Part shown: positions 52,700 through 62,957 of the stretch, in pieces | Numbering within the stretch: position 1 is the stretch's first letter | Layout: each line of letters begins with the position of its first letter | DNA from: an uncultured Colwellia sp. | GTDB taxonomy: Bacteria; Pseudomonadota; Gammaproteobacteria; Enterobacterales; Alteromonadaceae | DNA: 64,000 nucleotides | Reading direction: 5' to 3' | NCBI GenBank assembly: GCA_913062815.1 | Contig: CAJXWZ010000001.1 | Coordinates: 62,001-126,000, forward strand | Program-made: the position numbers and the translations under genes | The notes under the pieces: generated by a model | The model's input: the letters and a program-made list of their open reading frames with translations, nothing else | Databases searched by the model: none | Told to the model about the DNA's origin: nothing

Positions 52700-53200
52700 A
52701 TGAATAGCAACACAACAGAGCAATTTCCCCGGGCAGGATTTAGACGTCGATTTGGCTCTTGGGTTTACGATGTATTAATTGCTATTGCTGTCTATATGTG
52801 TGCCGGAGCTGTGTCATTTTTGCTATTCAATGTATTCATTAAATTTGGCGTGATTAGTATGCAGGGTTATGAACATGCTATTGATTTGCAGCGTTCATCT
52901 ATCCTTTATAGCCTATTAATTTATGGTTGGAATATTGTTTGGGTTAGTTTCTTTTTTGTCTTTTTCTGGGCTAAAAGTGGCCAAACATTAGGTATGAAAG
53001 CATGGCGATTACGCTTACAAAATCAAGATGGTACTCGCATAAACAAAAGAACGGGGTTAAAACGCTTATTACCTACCCTACTTGGTTTGGGTAATCTAAC
53101 CGTAATATTTGATAGAAAGCACAAGCTCAGCTTGCAAGATAGACTAACGAATACTGAAGTAGTTGTGCTTTCTTTAGCAGCCAACAAAGGCCGATTATAA
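52700..53200 (+). CDS. RDD-family membrane protein
   Basis: 166 residues. The family's start is clear: AGFRRRFGSWVYDVLIAIAV (R..S...D pattern), with three membrane segments and then GQTLGMKAWRLRLQNQDG, LLGLGNLTVIFDRKHKLSLQ and DRLTNTEVV. RDD proteins are of mostly unknown function, in some cases Na+/H+ transport. In Colwellia-like genomes it commonly sits next to lptG/lptF, as here (convergent, 20 bp apart). Confidence 0.88.
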   Translation: MNSNTTEQFPRAGFRRRFGSWVYDVLIAIAVYMCAGAVSFLLFNVFIKFGVISMQGYEHAIDLQRSSILYSLLIYGWNIVWVSFFFVFFWAKSGQTLGMKAWRLRLQNQDGTRINKRTGLKRLLPTLLGLGNLTVIFDRKHKLSLQDRLTNTEVVVLSLAANKGRL

Positions 53201-53220
53201 AGATTATTACAGTTTATTTC

Positions 53221-54288
53221 TTATGCAGTTTTTTTAATCATCAAATACCAAGCAACGCTGACAAATAATAAGCTAGGTGAAATGGCGCCGATGAATGGTG
53301 GGAATTGATAAACCAAACTCAAAGAGCCTAGCACTTCATTACTTACAAAAAACAGAATTCCTGTTACCACCCCCATCATTATTCTTGCTCCCATTGATAC
53401 AGAACGTAATGGACCAAAAATAAACGACAGTGCTACAAGCAGCATTACAGCAACGGTTACTGGCTGCATCAATTTTCTCCAAAAAGCCAATTGATAGCGG
53501 CTTTGATCTTGAGCATTCGCTTCTAAGTAATCGAGATAATCGAGCAAACCACTGACCGACAATGATTCAGGCGTAACGGTAACCACACCCAGCTTTTCAG
53601 GGGTTAATGATGAATGCCACACTTGATAGTCAGCTTTTGTGGTCGATATTTTTTTATTTTCTAGTTGCGTATTTACTACACCAGAAAGCAACCAAACTTT
53701 ATCTTGATAAAGTGCACTTTCAGCACTTAACCAGCTATCAAGTTGCAATGCTTCATTAAAGCGGTAAATTTGTACTTTCTTCAACTTTCCTTGCTCTAGT
53801 ACTTCGCCAATATTGACAAAGTAATCGCCATCTTTAGCCCAAACACCATTTTTAGCCGAAATTAAACTACCTCCAGAAATAGCTTGAGCGCGTATTTCTC
53901 TTGCTGTTGCTTCACCTTGAGGAGCTAACCATTCACCCACAGCCATAGATACAAAAATAAGTATTGTGGCTGTTTTCATTACTGACTTAATTATATCTAA
54001 GCGAGATAAGCCTGCAGCTTGCATCACGACTAGCTCACTGTTGCTTGCCAGCATACCAATACCAATTAAACCACCTATTAACGCTGACATTGGAAAGAAC
54101 ACTTCAATATCTCTTGGCACTGCATAAAGAACATAAAGCGCTGCGTGAGATAAGTCATAATTACCTCGACCTACAGCGCGTATCTGTTCAACAAACTTAA
54201 TGATGCCACTAACACTAACAAACACCGCTAACGTTAAGAAAGTCGTTGAGGCGATAATGCGACCAATATAAACATCCAAAATTCGCAC
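53221..54288 (-). CDS. lptG: LPS export permease LptG
   Basis: 355 residues with N-terminal helices (RILDVYIGRIIASTTFLTLA), a large periplasmic beta-jellyroll (about 140-260) and C-terminal helices. LASNSELVVMQAAGLSRLDI is the coupling helix that contacts LptB. It pairs with LptF in the inner-membrane LptB2FG complex that lifts lipopolysaccharide toward the outer membrane. The GTG start shares one base with the lptF stop (TAGTG). Confidence 0.95.
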   Translation of the reverse strand: MRILDVYIGRIIASTTFLTLAVFVSVSGIIKFVEQIRAVGRGNYDLSHAALYVLYAVPRDIEVFFPMSALIGGLIGIGMLASNSELVVMQAAGLSRLDIIKSVMKTATILIFVSMAVGEWLAPQGEATAREIRAQAISGGSLISAKNGVWAKDGDYFVNIGEVLEQGKLKKVQIYRFNEALQLDSWLSAESALYQDKVWLLSGVVNTQLENKKISTTKADYQVWHSSLTPEKLGVVTVTPESLSVSGLLDYLDYLEANAQDQSRYQLAFWRKLMQPVTVAVMLLVALSFIFGPLRSVSMGARIMMGVVTGILFFVSNEVLGSLSLVYQFPPFIGAISPSLLFVSVAWYLMIKKTA

Positions 54289-55454
54289 TATGCTTGACCT
54301 CTAGTATTCTTATTGTCGGTATGATGACGCTTCAAATTGGGTAGTTTCGCCTGGATTTTCCGACCACTACTGCGCTCTTTCATCAACAAAATAGCCCCCA
54401 TAAATAATGCACTAACATGTATAGGCCACAACCCGATACCTGAGGGTAAAGCCTGACGTTCAATACCTGAACGCATAGCGATAAGCAATAAAAAGTATCC
54501 TAAAAATAGCATCAGTGCCGGCAACATTTTAGCAAATTTACCTTGTCTTGGGTTCACAACACTTAGCGGTACGGCAATGAAAGTCAAAATAATACATGCC
54601 AACGGGAAAGCAATACGCCATTGAATAGTGGCACCATATTCAGCGATTGATTTAGCATCTGTTGGCTTAAATAATTGCGCGGTTGGCAGCGCACTTAACT
54701 TGCGATGTTTTTGCTCTACTTCTTGGTCTAGAATTTGAATATAGTATTTATCAAATGCCACTGACTGAAACTCCCCATTCAGTGCGTCACTATGATAGCG
54801 AGTACCATCAGATAAGACCAAACGTTGCGAGCCAGAATCGTCCTCAAAAACTTGCCCCTTCTTAGCGTAAACTAGGCTGGAGTTAATGATGCTTTCTTCA
54901 CTATGGTTTTCATTGGGTAATTGGGCAACAAAGACTTTGTCAAAGCTATTATCGACTCGGTTTTTATCATGAATAAAAATAACCGCCTTTTTATTGCCTG
55001 TTTTTTGGAATCGTCCAGCAATTAAAGAACTTAAGCCCGAGTCGGCAGCGAGTTCATCTTTTACCTGATATTGGTACTCAGATGCCAGTGGCGCTAAATA
55101 CAAAGTAAATATGCCAGTAAAGATAGCAGTAACAAAAGCGAGTACTAAGGTGACGCGAACCACATACCATTCACTTACACCACAGGCATGTAATACTGTC
55201 ATTTCGTTATCAGCATAAATACGACCATAAGCCAGTAGTACCCCTAAAAATAAACTTAGCGGTAACATCATCCCGGCTAAATCAGGAATTTTAAGCGCAA
55301 TAAAGGTCATAACCATCTGACCAGGAATGCTCCCTTCAGATGCGTCCCCCAATACACGGACAAATTTTTGACTGATAAATATAGTCATTAACACAAAAAA
55401 AACTGCGAGTTGTGTTTTAGCGACTTCTTTTAATAAATAACGGAAAATGATCAC
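54288..55454 (-). CDS. lptF: LPS export permease LptF
   Basis: 388 residues from GTG 55454, chosen because the product then begins MIIFRYLLKEVAKTQLAV like the E. coli LptF start (MIIIRYL) and AGGA lies upstream; the longer frame to 55490 adds 12 residues without family support. The coupling helix is YADNEMTVLHACGVSEWYVV. LptF and LptG together form the LPS-extracting permease. It is divergent from pepA, the usual gammaproteobacterial order. Confidence 0.95.
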   Translation of the reverse strand: MIIFRYLLKEVAKTQLAVFFVLMTIFISQKFVRVLGDASEGSIPGQMVMTFIALKIPDLAGMMLPLSLFLGVLLAYGRIYADNEMTVLHACGVSEWYVVRVTLVLAFVTAIFTGIFTLYLAPLASEYQYQVKDELAADSGLSSLIAGRFQKTGNKKAVIFIHDKNRVDNSFDKVFVAQLPNENHSEESIINSSLVYAKKGQVFEDDSGSQRLVLSDGTRYHSDALNGEFQSVAFDKYYIQILDQEVEQKHRKLSALPTAQLFKPTDAKSIAEYGATIQWRIAFPLACIILTFIAVPLSVVNPRQGKFAKMLPALMLFLGYFLLLIAMRSGIERQALPSGIGLWPIHVSALFMGAILLMKERSSGRKIQAKLPNLKRHHTDNKNTRGQA

Positions 55455-55568
55455 AAAAAGATCCTGTAAAACTATGTTTTTTTCTGACAATTGGCTAGTT
55501 TTTCAGTAAACTTGCCGTTTTCATAACTAAACTATATAGTCGAATACTAATTAAGTTTATCTAATGCA

Positions 55569-55582
55569 GCTATAATTATAGC
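55569..55582. promoter_or_regulatory. perfect palindrome between lptF and pepA
   Basis: GCTATAATTATAGC is an exact 14-bp palindrome that contains TATAAT on both strands, so it could serve as the -10 of both divergent promoters. No strong -35 was found at the proper distance on either side, so the assignment is tentative. Confidence 0.4.
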
Positions 55583-55693
55583 CCTTAGCGCTATAACAAT
55601 AACAGCAAACTTAGCTATTATTTACTGGTTTTAGTAAGTTAAAGTAAATTAATAATAAAGAAAAGTCTAAATTATTATGCAAAAGGAGAGCTC

Positions 55694-57202
55694 ATGGAGT
55701 TCAGTATAAAAAGCGGTAGCCCAGAAAAACAGCGCAGTGCTTGCATTGTTGTTGGTGTATTTGAACCAAGACGCCTTAGTGCAACGGCCGAGCAACTTGA
55801 TGAAATTAGTGAAGGCTATATCAGCAACCTTTTGCGAAAAGGTGATTTAGAAGGTAAATCTGGACAGATGTTATTGTTACATCATGTTCCCAATATATTA
55901 AGCGAACGAGTATTACTTGTTGGTTGTGGTAAAGAGCGCGAATTAGATGAACGTCAGTATCGCCAAATAATTAACAAAACTATAAATACCTTGAATGAAA
56001 CAGGCTCTATGGAAGCAGTATGTTTCTTATCAGAGTTACATGTTAAGGGTCGAGATACCTATTGGAAAGTTCGTCAAGCAGTTGAAGCAACTCAAGATGG
56101 ATTATACAGTTTCAATAGTTTAAAGACGCGTATCGAAGAGCCTCGTAGACCTTTACGTAAGATTGTATTTAACGTACCTACACGCCGTGAACTGCCTATT
56201 GGCGAACGGGCTATTAATCATGCATTAGCAATCTCTGAAGGTATTACTACCTGTAAAAACGTCGCTAACATGCCTCCAAATATTTGTAATCCTGCCTATT
56301 TAGCTGAACAAGCTAAAATCCTAGCCAATGATTATGACAAAGTATCAACCACTGTTATTGGCGAGCAAGAAATGGAAGCGTTAGGTATGGGTTCATATTT
56401 AGCGGTTGGTCGTGGTTCCGTCAACGAATCCCTCATGAGTATCATGACTTATAGTGGTATTGATGATGATTCTAAGCCGCTAGTGCTAGTAGGGAAAGGA
56501 CTAACTTTTGATAGTGGTGGCATTTCATTGAAGCCTGGTGCAGGTATGGACGAAATGAAATATGACATGGGTGGAGCAGCTGGTGTTTTAGGTGCAATGC
56601 ATGCGCTAGCCGAATTAGATCTTCCCATTAAAGTTATTGGCGTATTAGCGGGTTGCGAAAATATGCCCAGCAGTAATGCTTACCGCCCGGGTGACATTTT
56701 AACTACCATGTCAGGTCAAACCGTTGAAGTACTAAATACTGATGCTGAAGGGCGTTTAGTGCTTTGTGACGCACTAACATATGTTGAAAGGTACGATCCT
56801 GAAGCAGTAATTGACGTAGCTACCTTAACGGGTGCCTGTGTGGTTGCGCTGGGTAAGCATGCCAGTGGTTTATTAAGCACACACAACCCGCTCGCTCACG
56901 AACTCCTTAATGCCTCTGATCAAAGTGGTGATAGAGCTTGGCGTTTACCTTTATGGGATGATTACCAAGAACAATTGGAAAGTCCATTTGCGGATATGAC
57001 CAATCTTGGCGGTAAAGGGGCTGGAACTATTACTGCCGCATGCTTCTTGTCTCGTTTTACTAAAAAATATCATTGGGCACATCTTGATGTCGCTGGTACA
57101 GCTTGGCGTAGTGGCGGAAAAGATAAAGGCGCTACAGGTCGCCCTGTTAGCATGCTTACACAGTTTATGCTTAACCGTGCAGGACAAGAGCAAAGCGAGT
57201 AA
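55694..57202 (+). CDS. pepA: leucyl aminopeptidase PepA
   Basis: 502 residues (M17 family, usual length about 503). Metal and active-site motifs: [20 protein letters not shown] (Lys, Asp), [33 protein letters not shown] (the M17 signature) and TGACVVALG. The enzyme cleaves N-terminal residues from peptides in the cytoplasm, and in E. coli PepA also binds DNA. AAGGAGAGCTC gives a strong ribosome binding site. It is followed at 9 bp by holC. Confidence 0.96.
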   Translation: MEFSIKSGSPEKQRSACIVVGVFEPRRLSATAEQLDEISEGYISNLLRKGDLEGKSGQMLLLHHVPNILSERVLLVGCGKERELDERQYRQIINKTINTLNETGSMEAVCFLSELHVKGRDTYWKVRQAVEATQDGLYSFNSLKTRIEEPRRPLRKIVFNVPTRRELPIGERAINHALAISEGITTCKNVANMPPNICNPAYLAEQAKILANDYDKVSTTVIGEQEMEALGMGSYLAVGRGSVNESLMSIMTYSGIDDDSKPLVLVGKGLTFDSGGISLKPGAGMDEMKYDMGGAAGVLGAMHALAELDLPIKVIGVLAGCENMPSSNAYRPGDILTTMSGQTVEVLNTDAEGRLVLCDALTYVERYDPEAVIDVATLTGACVVALGKHASGLLSTHNPLAHELLNASDQSGDRAWRLPLWDDYQEQLESPFADMTNLGGKGAGTITAACFLSRFTKKYHWAHLDVAGTAWRSGGKDKGATGRPVSMLTQFMLNRAGQEQSE

Positions 57203-57211
57203 ATTATAACC

Positions 57212-57682
57212 ATGCAAACTCAAGTCATGTTTTACCTGCTCAATGATGACAAGGTTAATGATGCCGATAAAGGCGCTGATGCGATTAATTCTAGCGCAGC
57301 GTTTTATCATGCCTGTTTGCAAGCTAGCTATTTTTATCGACAGAATCAACGGGTGTTTATTTACACTCAAGATAAAGAAAGCGCCGAACAAATAGATGAA
57401 TTATTGTGGGCATTTGATAGCGACAGTTTTGTCCCTCACAACCTCATCGGTGAAGGCCCAAAACAAGGTGCAGCAGTAGAAATTGGAAACCAAGCACCTC
57501 GTGGGCGACGTCCAGTACTGATCAATTTAACCAGTACGGTACCTAGCTTTGCCAATCAATTTCAATTTATTGTTGATTTTGTCCCAAGTGATGAAACGTT
57601 GAAACAACAAGCAAGAGACCGCTTTAGAGCATGCAGACAGTTAGGGTTTATTGTCAATAATCAAGCTGTGACAGAGCAATAA
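57212..57682 (+). CDS. holC: DNA polymerase III chi subunit HolC
   Basis: 156 residues with the chi fold and family sequence: FYHACLQASYFYRQNQRVFI, LLWAFDSDSFVPHNLIGEGP, RPVLINLTSTVPSFANQFQF and RFRACRQLGF. It connects the clamp loader to SSB at the replication fork. The pepA-holC-valS order is standard in gammaproteobacteria. Confidence 0.93.
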   Translation: MQTQVMFYLLNDDKVNDADKGADAINSSAAFYHACLQASYFYRQNQRVFIYTQDKESAEQIDELLWAFDSDSFVPHNLIGEGPKQGAAVEIGNQAPRGRRPVLINLTSTVPSFANQFQFIVDFVPSDETLKQQARDRFRACRQLGFIVNNQAVTEQ

Positions 57683-57788
57683 TCTAGATAAACACGAGTC
57701 AAGCAAGGCTTAATTATTAAAACTTAATTTTATGTAGTTGTCGCGATATCACCGACCTACAACTAACAACTTTTATACCGGAAAAATG

Positions 57789-60647
57789 ATGGAAAAAACA
57801 TTCAACCCAACCGACATTGAACAACCTTTATATACCAGCTGGGAAGAGCAAGGTTACTTTAGCCCAACAGGTGAAGGTGACAGCTACAGTATTGCTATCC
57901 CACCGCCAAATGTCACTGGCTCTTTACATATGGGTCATGCTTTTCAACAAACCATCATGGACACGTTAATTCGTTATCAGCGAATGCAAGGTAAGAACAC
58001 ATTGTGGCAAACAGGCTGTGACCATGCAGGTATTGCCACTCAAATGGTGGTTGAACGTAAAATTGCTGCTGAAGAAGAGAAAACCCGCCACGACTATGGT
58101 CGTGAAGGTTTCATTGATAGAATTTGGCAATGGAAAGAAGAATCTGGCGGTACTATAGGTAAGCAAATGCGCCGCTTAGGTAATTCTATTGATTGGAGTC
58201 GTGAGCGCTTCACCATGGACGATGGCATGTCCGAAGCGGTACAAGAAGTGTTTGTACGTCTTTTTGAAGATGACTTAATTTATCGTGGTAAGCGCCTTGT
58301 TAACTGGGATCCAAAATTCCATACGGCAATTTCTGATTTAGAAGTGGAAAATAAAGACAAAAAAGGCCATATGTGGCACCTTCGTTATCCACTTGCTAAC
58401 GGCGCTAAAACAGCTGAAGGTTTTGATTACCTCGTAGTAGCCACAACTCGTCCTGAAACTATGTTAGGTGATACTGGGGTTGCGGTAAACCCAGAAGATC
58501 CCCGCTATAAAGACCTTATTGGCAAGCAAGTATTATTACCCTTAGTCAATCGTTTAATACCTATTGTTGGTGATGAGCATGCCGACATAGAAAAGGGCAC
58601 GGGTTGTGTAAAAATCACCCCTGCTCATGACTTTAACGATAATGAAGTTGGCAAACGCCATGCTTTACCACAAATAAATATTTTGGATAAAGATGCTGCT
58701 ATTTTAGCGACGGCTGAAGTCTACGACACTAAAGGTGAGTCATCTAATGCCTACAGCGCTGAGCTCCCAAGTGAGTTTGCTGGTATGGATAGATTTATCG
58801 CCCGTAAAGCTATTGTAGCTAAGTTTGAAGAGCTGAATTTATTAGTTGAAGTGAAAGACCACGACCTAGTAGCTCCTTATGGCGATCGTTCAGGCGTTAT
58901 CATTGAACCAATGTTAACCGACCAATGGTATGTTCGTGTTGAAAAATTGGCCGGACCGGCCGTTGATGCAGTAAAAGATGGTCAAATTGAATTTGTGCCA
59001 AAACAATACGAAAACCTCTATTTTTCTTGGATGAAAGACATTCAAGACTGGTGTATTTCACGTCAACTTTGGTGGGGCCACCGTATTCCTGCTTGGTATG
59101 ATGAAAGCGGTAAAGTTTACGTTGGTCGTACTGAAGATGAAGTACGTACTAACAATAACATCAGTACTGATGTTGCCCTTAAACAAGATGATGATGTGCT
59201 TGATACTTGGTTCTCTTCTGCACTATGGACCTTCTCAACTCTAGGCTGGCCTAAGAATACTGATGATTTAAAAACCTTCCATCCAACGGACGTGTTGGTA
59301 ACAGGTTTTGATATTATTTTCTTCTGGGTTGCCCGCATGATCATGATGACCATGCACTTTAATAAAGATGAAAATGGTAAAGCTGAAATTCCATTTAAGA
59401 AGATCTACATGACCGGCCTTATTCGCGATGAAAATGGCGATAAGATGAGTAAATCCAAAGGTAATGTTATCGATCCACTTGATATGATTGATGGCATAAG
59501 TTTAGAAGATTTATTAGCAAAACGTACCGGCAATATGATGCAACCTAAGCTTGCCAAAAAAATAGAAAAACTCACTAAAAAAGAGTTTCCTAATGGCATT
59601 GAAGCTCACGGCACTGATGCCCTACGTTTCACTTTGACTTCTGTCGCTACCACAGGCCGTGATATCAGCTGGGACATGAAACGTCTTGAAGGTTACCGTA
59701 ACTTTACTAATAAGCTATGGAATGCAAGTCGATATGTTTTAATGAATACTGAAGAGTTTGATTGTGGTCAAGCCCAAGGTGCCGAATTAGAACTTTCACT
59801 TGCTGACCGTTGGATCATTGGACAGTTTGAACAAACAGTTAAAACGGTGCACGAAGCCTTTGATAGCTTCCGTTTTGATCTGGCCTCACAAGCATTATAT
59901 GAGTTCACGTGGAACCAATTCTGTGACTGGTATCTTGAATTAACTAAGCCTGTATTGTTCAAGGGCAATGAAGCCCAACAGCGTGGCACTCGTCATACGC
60001 TAGTAAATGTTTTAGAAGGCTTATTACGCTTAATGCATCCAATTATGCCATTTATTACCGAGACAATTTGGCAACGTGTACAACCACTAAGCGCCTTTAA
60101 TAAAGTCGGCAATTCTATTATGACGCAAGCGTTTCCACAATTTGATCAAAGCAACTGCGATCTGCAAGCCATTGATGATCTTGAATGGGTAAAACAGTTT
60201 ATTATTGCGATTCGTAATATTCGTGGCGAGATGGATATAGCGCCAAGTAAACCGTTACCTGTATTACTTAAAAACGTTAATAGTAATGACCAACGCCGTT
60301 TAACTGACAATGAACAATTTCTAAGTTCGTTAGCAAAACTTGAAAGCATAGTAATTCTTGATGATGATACTCAAGCACCTGCCTCTGCTTCTGCTGTGGT
60401 AGGTGATTTATCGTTATTGATCCCTATGGCAGGCCTAATTGATAAAGAAGCTGAACTTGCTCGTTTAGATAAGGCTATCGATAAATTAGAAAAAGATGCC
60501 GCTAAAACCCGTGGCAAACTTAGTAATGAAAACTTTGTTGGTAAAGCACCTGCAGCAGTTATCGAGAAAGAAAAAGCTAAACTCGCTGACGCTGAATCAA
60601 CACTTGCTAAGATGTTAGAACAAAAACAGCAAATTTCTGCTCTTTAA
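57789..60647 (+). CDS. valS: valyl-tRNA synthetase ValS
   Basis: 952 residues from ATG 57789, giving the start [15 protein letters not shown] that matches E. coli ValS (MEKTYNPQDIEQPLY); the frame extends 17 codons further upstream without support. The class I motifs are HMGH (47-50) in [13 protein letters not shown] and KMSKS in [14 protein letters not shown]. The editing domain follows [15 protein letters not shown], and the C-terminal coiled-coil arm ends the protein. It charges tRNA-Val. A strong terminator follows. Confidence 0.97.
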   Translation: MEKTFNPTDIEQPLYTSWEEQGYFSPTGEGDSYSIAIPPPNVTGSLHMGHAFQQTIMDTLIRYQRMQGKNTLWQTGCDHAGIATQMVVERKIAAEEEKTRHDYGREGFIDRIWQWKEESGGTIGKQMRRLGNSIDWSRERFTMDDGMSEAVQEVFVRLFEDDLIYRGKRLVNWDPKFHTAISDLEVENKDKKGHMWHLRYPLANGAKTAEGFDYLVVATTRPETMLGDTGVAVNPEDPRYKDLIGKQVLLPLVNRLIPIVGDEHADIEKGTGCVKITPAHDFNDNEVGKRHALPQINILDKDAAILATAEVYDTKGESSNAYSAELPSEFAGMDRFIARKAIVAKFEELNLLVEVKDHDLVAPYGDRSGVIIEPMLTDQWYVRVEKLAGPAVDAVKDGQIEFVPKQYENLYFSWMKDIQDWCISRQLWWGHRIPAWYDESGKVYVGRTEDEVRTNNNISTDVALKQDDDVLDTWFSSALWTFSTLGWPKNTDDLKTFHPTDVLVTGFDIIFFWVARMIMMTMHFNKDENGKAEIPFKKIYMTGLIRDENGDKMSKSKGNVIDPLDMIDGISLEDLLAKRTGNMMQPKLAKKIEKLTKKEFPNGIEAHGTDALRFTLTSVATTGRDISWDMKRLEGYRNFTNKLWNASRYVLMNTEEFDCGQAQGAELELSLADRWIIGQFEQTVKTVHEAFDSFRFDLASQALYEFTWNQFCDWYLELTKPVLFKGNEAQQRGTRHTLVNVLEGLLRLMHPIMPFITETIWQRVQPLSAFNKVGNSIMTQAFPQFDQSNCDLQAIDDLEWVKQFIIAIRNIRGEMDIAPSKPLPVLLKNVNSNDQRRLTDNEQFLSSLAKLESIVILDDDTQAPASASAVVGDLSLLIPMAGLIDKEAELARLDKAIDKLEKDAAKTRGKLSNENFVGKAPAAVIEKEKAKLADAESTLAKMLEQKQQISAL

Positions 60648-60670
60648 TTATAGACCTCTATTTAATTTCA

Positions 60671-60703
60671 AACTACCAACATATTTATGTTGGTAGTTTT
60701 TTT
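60671..60703 (+). terminator. Rho-independent terminator after valS
   Basis: AACTACCAACAT (60671-60682) pairs exactly with ATGTTGGTAGTT (60687-60698), with loop ATTT and a T-run to 60703. Confidence 0.9.
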
Positions 60704-60864
60704 AATATTATTCAACAATATAAACAATTTACACTAGGTTTTTCTGCTCATATTCTAAAACACTCTCCCTTTGAAATGTTTAAAAGTACAAATTAACAAT
60801 AATTATCTTTTGCAAATAATATTGAACTATTTCAGCTTTTTATAAAGCATATTAAAAATAACTG

Positions 60865-61164
60865 TGCTATATTGCATTTGCGTTGAGTTTTTGCGTTGCA
60901 GATGAAGGTTGATACTAGCTTTTGTTTTAGATTTATCAGATACCTATGTATTTGAATATTCTTAACAAACGGATTTAGGCAATGCAAACTGATTGTTTGT
61001 TTCAATACGCTTTGTTACGAATGTGGTTTGTTTCCTTCCTCTTCCTGTACTACTTATGGTAGAGGGCATTTACTCGGGTAAAAACGGTATTAATTCTTCT
61101 TGAAATTTATTCATAAAGAACGTGCCACATTAATATTATTTTATGACTACGGGAAAATGTAAGT
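60865..61164 (+). promoter_or_regulatory. long leader region of the cold-shock gene
   Basis: An extended -10 (TGC TATATT, 60865-60873) gives a possible start near 60881 and a leader of about 285 bases, as expected for cold-regulated csp mRNAs. It contains a pyrimidine-rich tract (61031-61048) that can pair with downstream purines (CCTCT with AGAGG) and a 26-codon frame at 60982-61062 with a weak ribosome binding site. Cold-box identity was not verified. Confidence 0.4.
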
Positions 61165-61374
61165 ATGTCTGATACAGTTACTGGTAAAGTTAAATTTTTC
61201 AACGAAACTAAAGGTTTCGGTTTTATTGAGCAAGAAAATGGTCCTGACGTGTTTGTTCACTTCAGCGCTATCTCTGGAGACGGTTTCCGTACTCTAGCTG
61301 ACGGTCAAGCAGTTACGTTCACTGTTAAACAAGGTCAAAAAGGCCCTGAAGCAGAAAACGTATTAGCTGTATAA
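61165..61374 (+). CDS. CspA-family cold-shock protein
   Basis: 69 residues, the canonical size. RNA-binding motifs are KGFGFIEQ (RNP1) and VFVHFS (RNP2); it starts [18 protein letters not shown] and ends [12 protein letters not shown]. It is an OB-fold RNA/DNA chaperone that melts mRNA structures. A long leader precedes it and a strong terminator follows, so it is monocistronic. E. coli CspA/C/D/E and CspB are all near relatives, so the exact name is not fixed. Confidence 0.96.
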   Translation: MSDTVTGKVKFFNETKGFGFIEQENGPDVFVHFSAISGDGFRTLADGQAVTFTVKQGQKGPEAENVLAV

Positions 61375-61391
61375 GTTTTAACTTATACACT

Positions 61392-61432
61392 AAAAAAGCG
61401 AAGAATGAGTTAAACTCTTTCTTCGCTTTTTT
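61392..61432 (+). terminator. Rho-independent terminator after csp
   Basis: AAAAAAGCGAAGAA (61392-61405) pairs with TTCTTCGCTTTTTT (61419-61432), with an inner GAG/CTC extension. The A/T ends make it usable in both directions, next to the convergent PepSY gene. Confidence 0.93.
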
Positions 61433-61482
61433 GTTTCTGGGTCTTTCATTTACAGCGCTAACGCGTTTGCCATCATAGTTTC

Positions 61483-62199
61483 CTATCTGATTTTATAACG
61501 TCCATTTTTCAAAAGCTCCATCGTCCAAATAAAACCCGTCATGCTGAAAAGCAACGTTATTAAAGCAAAAAATATTGTTTGCCAATGATTGAATCCACCA
61601 AGCGAACCATAATCCATAAAGTGCAACATAAAGAAGAAGTCAACAAAACGTTTATCATCATTGCAATGTCCTATTAACCTTCCCGAACCAACATCGAAAT
61701 AGACGCTAGTATTAAGTTCGTCAGCAAAGTTTACTTGCCAAAGTTGATTCTTCTCCTTTAAAAAATCAGCGATGGGCGGCATTAATTTTTCAACAGACTT
61801 TATCTCACCATTGCCACTATAAGTCGCTTTCGCCAGCGCTTGTACAAATACATTATCAATTATTTTTACTTCACCTGTAAAAGCATTAATTAAAGAATGT
61901 TGATTATAAAAATGTGGGTATAAACTTTCCTTATGATTAAGCAAGTAATAAGGCTGAGACAATAATGAAATAAGCTTTAATGAGTTAACTGGTTTATCTT
62001 GTTGCTGTAAAACAGTTTTTGGCGCCAATAAACTGGCTGGTAGTATAGCAATATTGTTATCTACTTGAGCTCTATAGGTATTGCCTCGCGCTTTATTGTG
62101 ATCCATCAAATTAAAAAATAGACCACTACCAAGCCATATTAATACTTGCAGGGCTACCAATAATGACAGCCATTTATGCAAGAACTTAATTAATTTCAT
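61483..62199 (-). CDS. PepSY domain membrane protein (second of pair)
   Basis: 238 residues with an N-terminal helix (FLHKWLSLLVALQVLIWLGS), a periplasmic PepSY-like region (about 40-185) and a C-terminal helix (WQTIFFALITLLFSMTGF). HKW near the start and FMLHFMDYGSLGGFNHWQ are conserved with its upstream neighbour, so it is a paralogue. Such PepSY proteins sit beside heavy-metal RND pumps and iron-reductase-like systems. The start overlaps the previous gene's stop by 4 bp (ATGA). Confidence 0.75.
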   Translation of the reverse strand: MKLIKFLHKWLSLLVALQVLIWLGSGLFFNLMDHNKARGNTYRAQVDNNIAILPASLLAPKTVLQQQDKPVNSLKLISLLSQPYYLLNHKESLYPHFYNQHSLINAFTGEVKIIDNVFVQALAKATYSGNGEIKSVEKLMPPIADFLKEKNQLWQVNFADELNTSVYFDVGSGRLIGHCNDDKRFVDFFFMLHFMDYGSLGGFNHWQTIFFALITLLFSMTGFIWTMELLKNGRYKIR

Positions 62200-62957
62200 T
62201 TAACTTTCCTCACCTTTTGTTTGTGCTTATTCTTTCCAGTATTCCCTCTTTGATTAAAGAGTCGAAAATAAGTCAAAATAATACCAAAGATACTAGCGAG
62301 CAAAGACAAACAAGCGAACACTAATAGCAATTTATTGCTGGCATCCTCTTCAATAAAATCCATAACATGAAAACTAAACATCCAATCGAACAGACGCCAA
62401 AAACTATGGCGCTTTGTTACTAACTTTCCCGTTTGCACACTAATATAGAAACTTGGGCTGGCAAAATCATCAAAATCAATTCGCCATACAGGCAAATGTC
62501 TTGCACTTAATTCGAAAGGTGGGTTTTCAGTAATTAACCTTACCTGACGTATTGCTACGTGCGCGTTTTCATATTGGCTTTTCGCTATTTTCACCGCGTA
62601 TGCTTCAGTGACGGGTGACAGCAACTCACCGTTATCTGCACTCAGCAGGTATTCCACTTTATCTGTGCCTGAATCAAGAATTTGGTTAGTACTAAAGCGG
62701 TAAACAATCTTACCCAACAAAGTGGTCAGTTCAATATTTTCAGCTTGAGGATAGTCAATATAGAGCTGCGTTAGAGCATAATTTATTGAGTCACTTTTTA
62801 ACGACACAGGCTTTTTAACAACCAAACTGTCGCCATGAATATAGTCAATATCTAGTATCACCATATAAGCACCAGATATTGACCAAATGACGAATTGTAC
62901 CCCCACAAAGAGCATTAACCATTTATGATATTTTCGACTAGTTCTATGCAACGACAT
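62196..62957 (-). CDS. PepSY domain membrane protein (first of pair)
   Basis: 253 residues. HKWLMLFVGVQFVIWSISGA (N-terminal helix), a periplasmic PepSY domain with VWRIDFDDFASPSFYISVQT, WMFSFHVMDFIEEDASNKLL and a final helix (LLVFACLSLLASIFGIILTY). Histidines in HKW and FHVMDF align with those of the next gene. It starts on the last base of the metal-pump gene, so all three form one operon. The role in metal handling or haem/iron reduction is inferred from position. Confidence 0.75.
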   Translation of the reverse strand: MSLHRTSRKYHKWLMLFVGVQFVIWSISGAYMVILDIDYIHGDSLVVKKPVSLKSDSINYALTQLYIDYPQAENIELTTLLGKIVYRFSTNQILDSGTDKVEYLLSADNGELLSPVTEAYAVKIAKSQYENAHVAIRQVRLITENPPFELSARHLPVWRIDFDDFASPSFYISVQTGKLVTKRHSFWRLFDWMFSFHVMDFIEEDASNKLLLVFACLSLLASIFGIILTYFRLFNQRGNTGKNKHKQKVRKVK

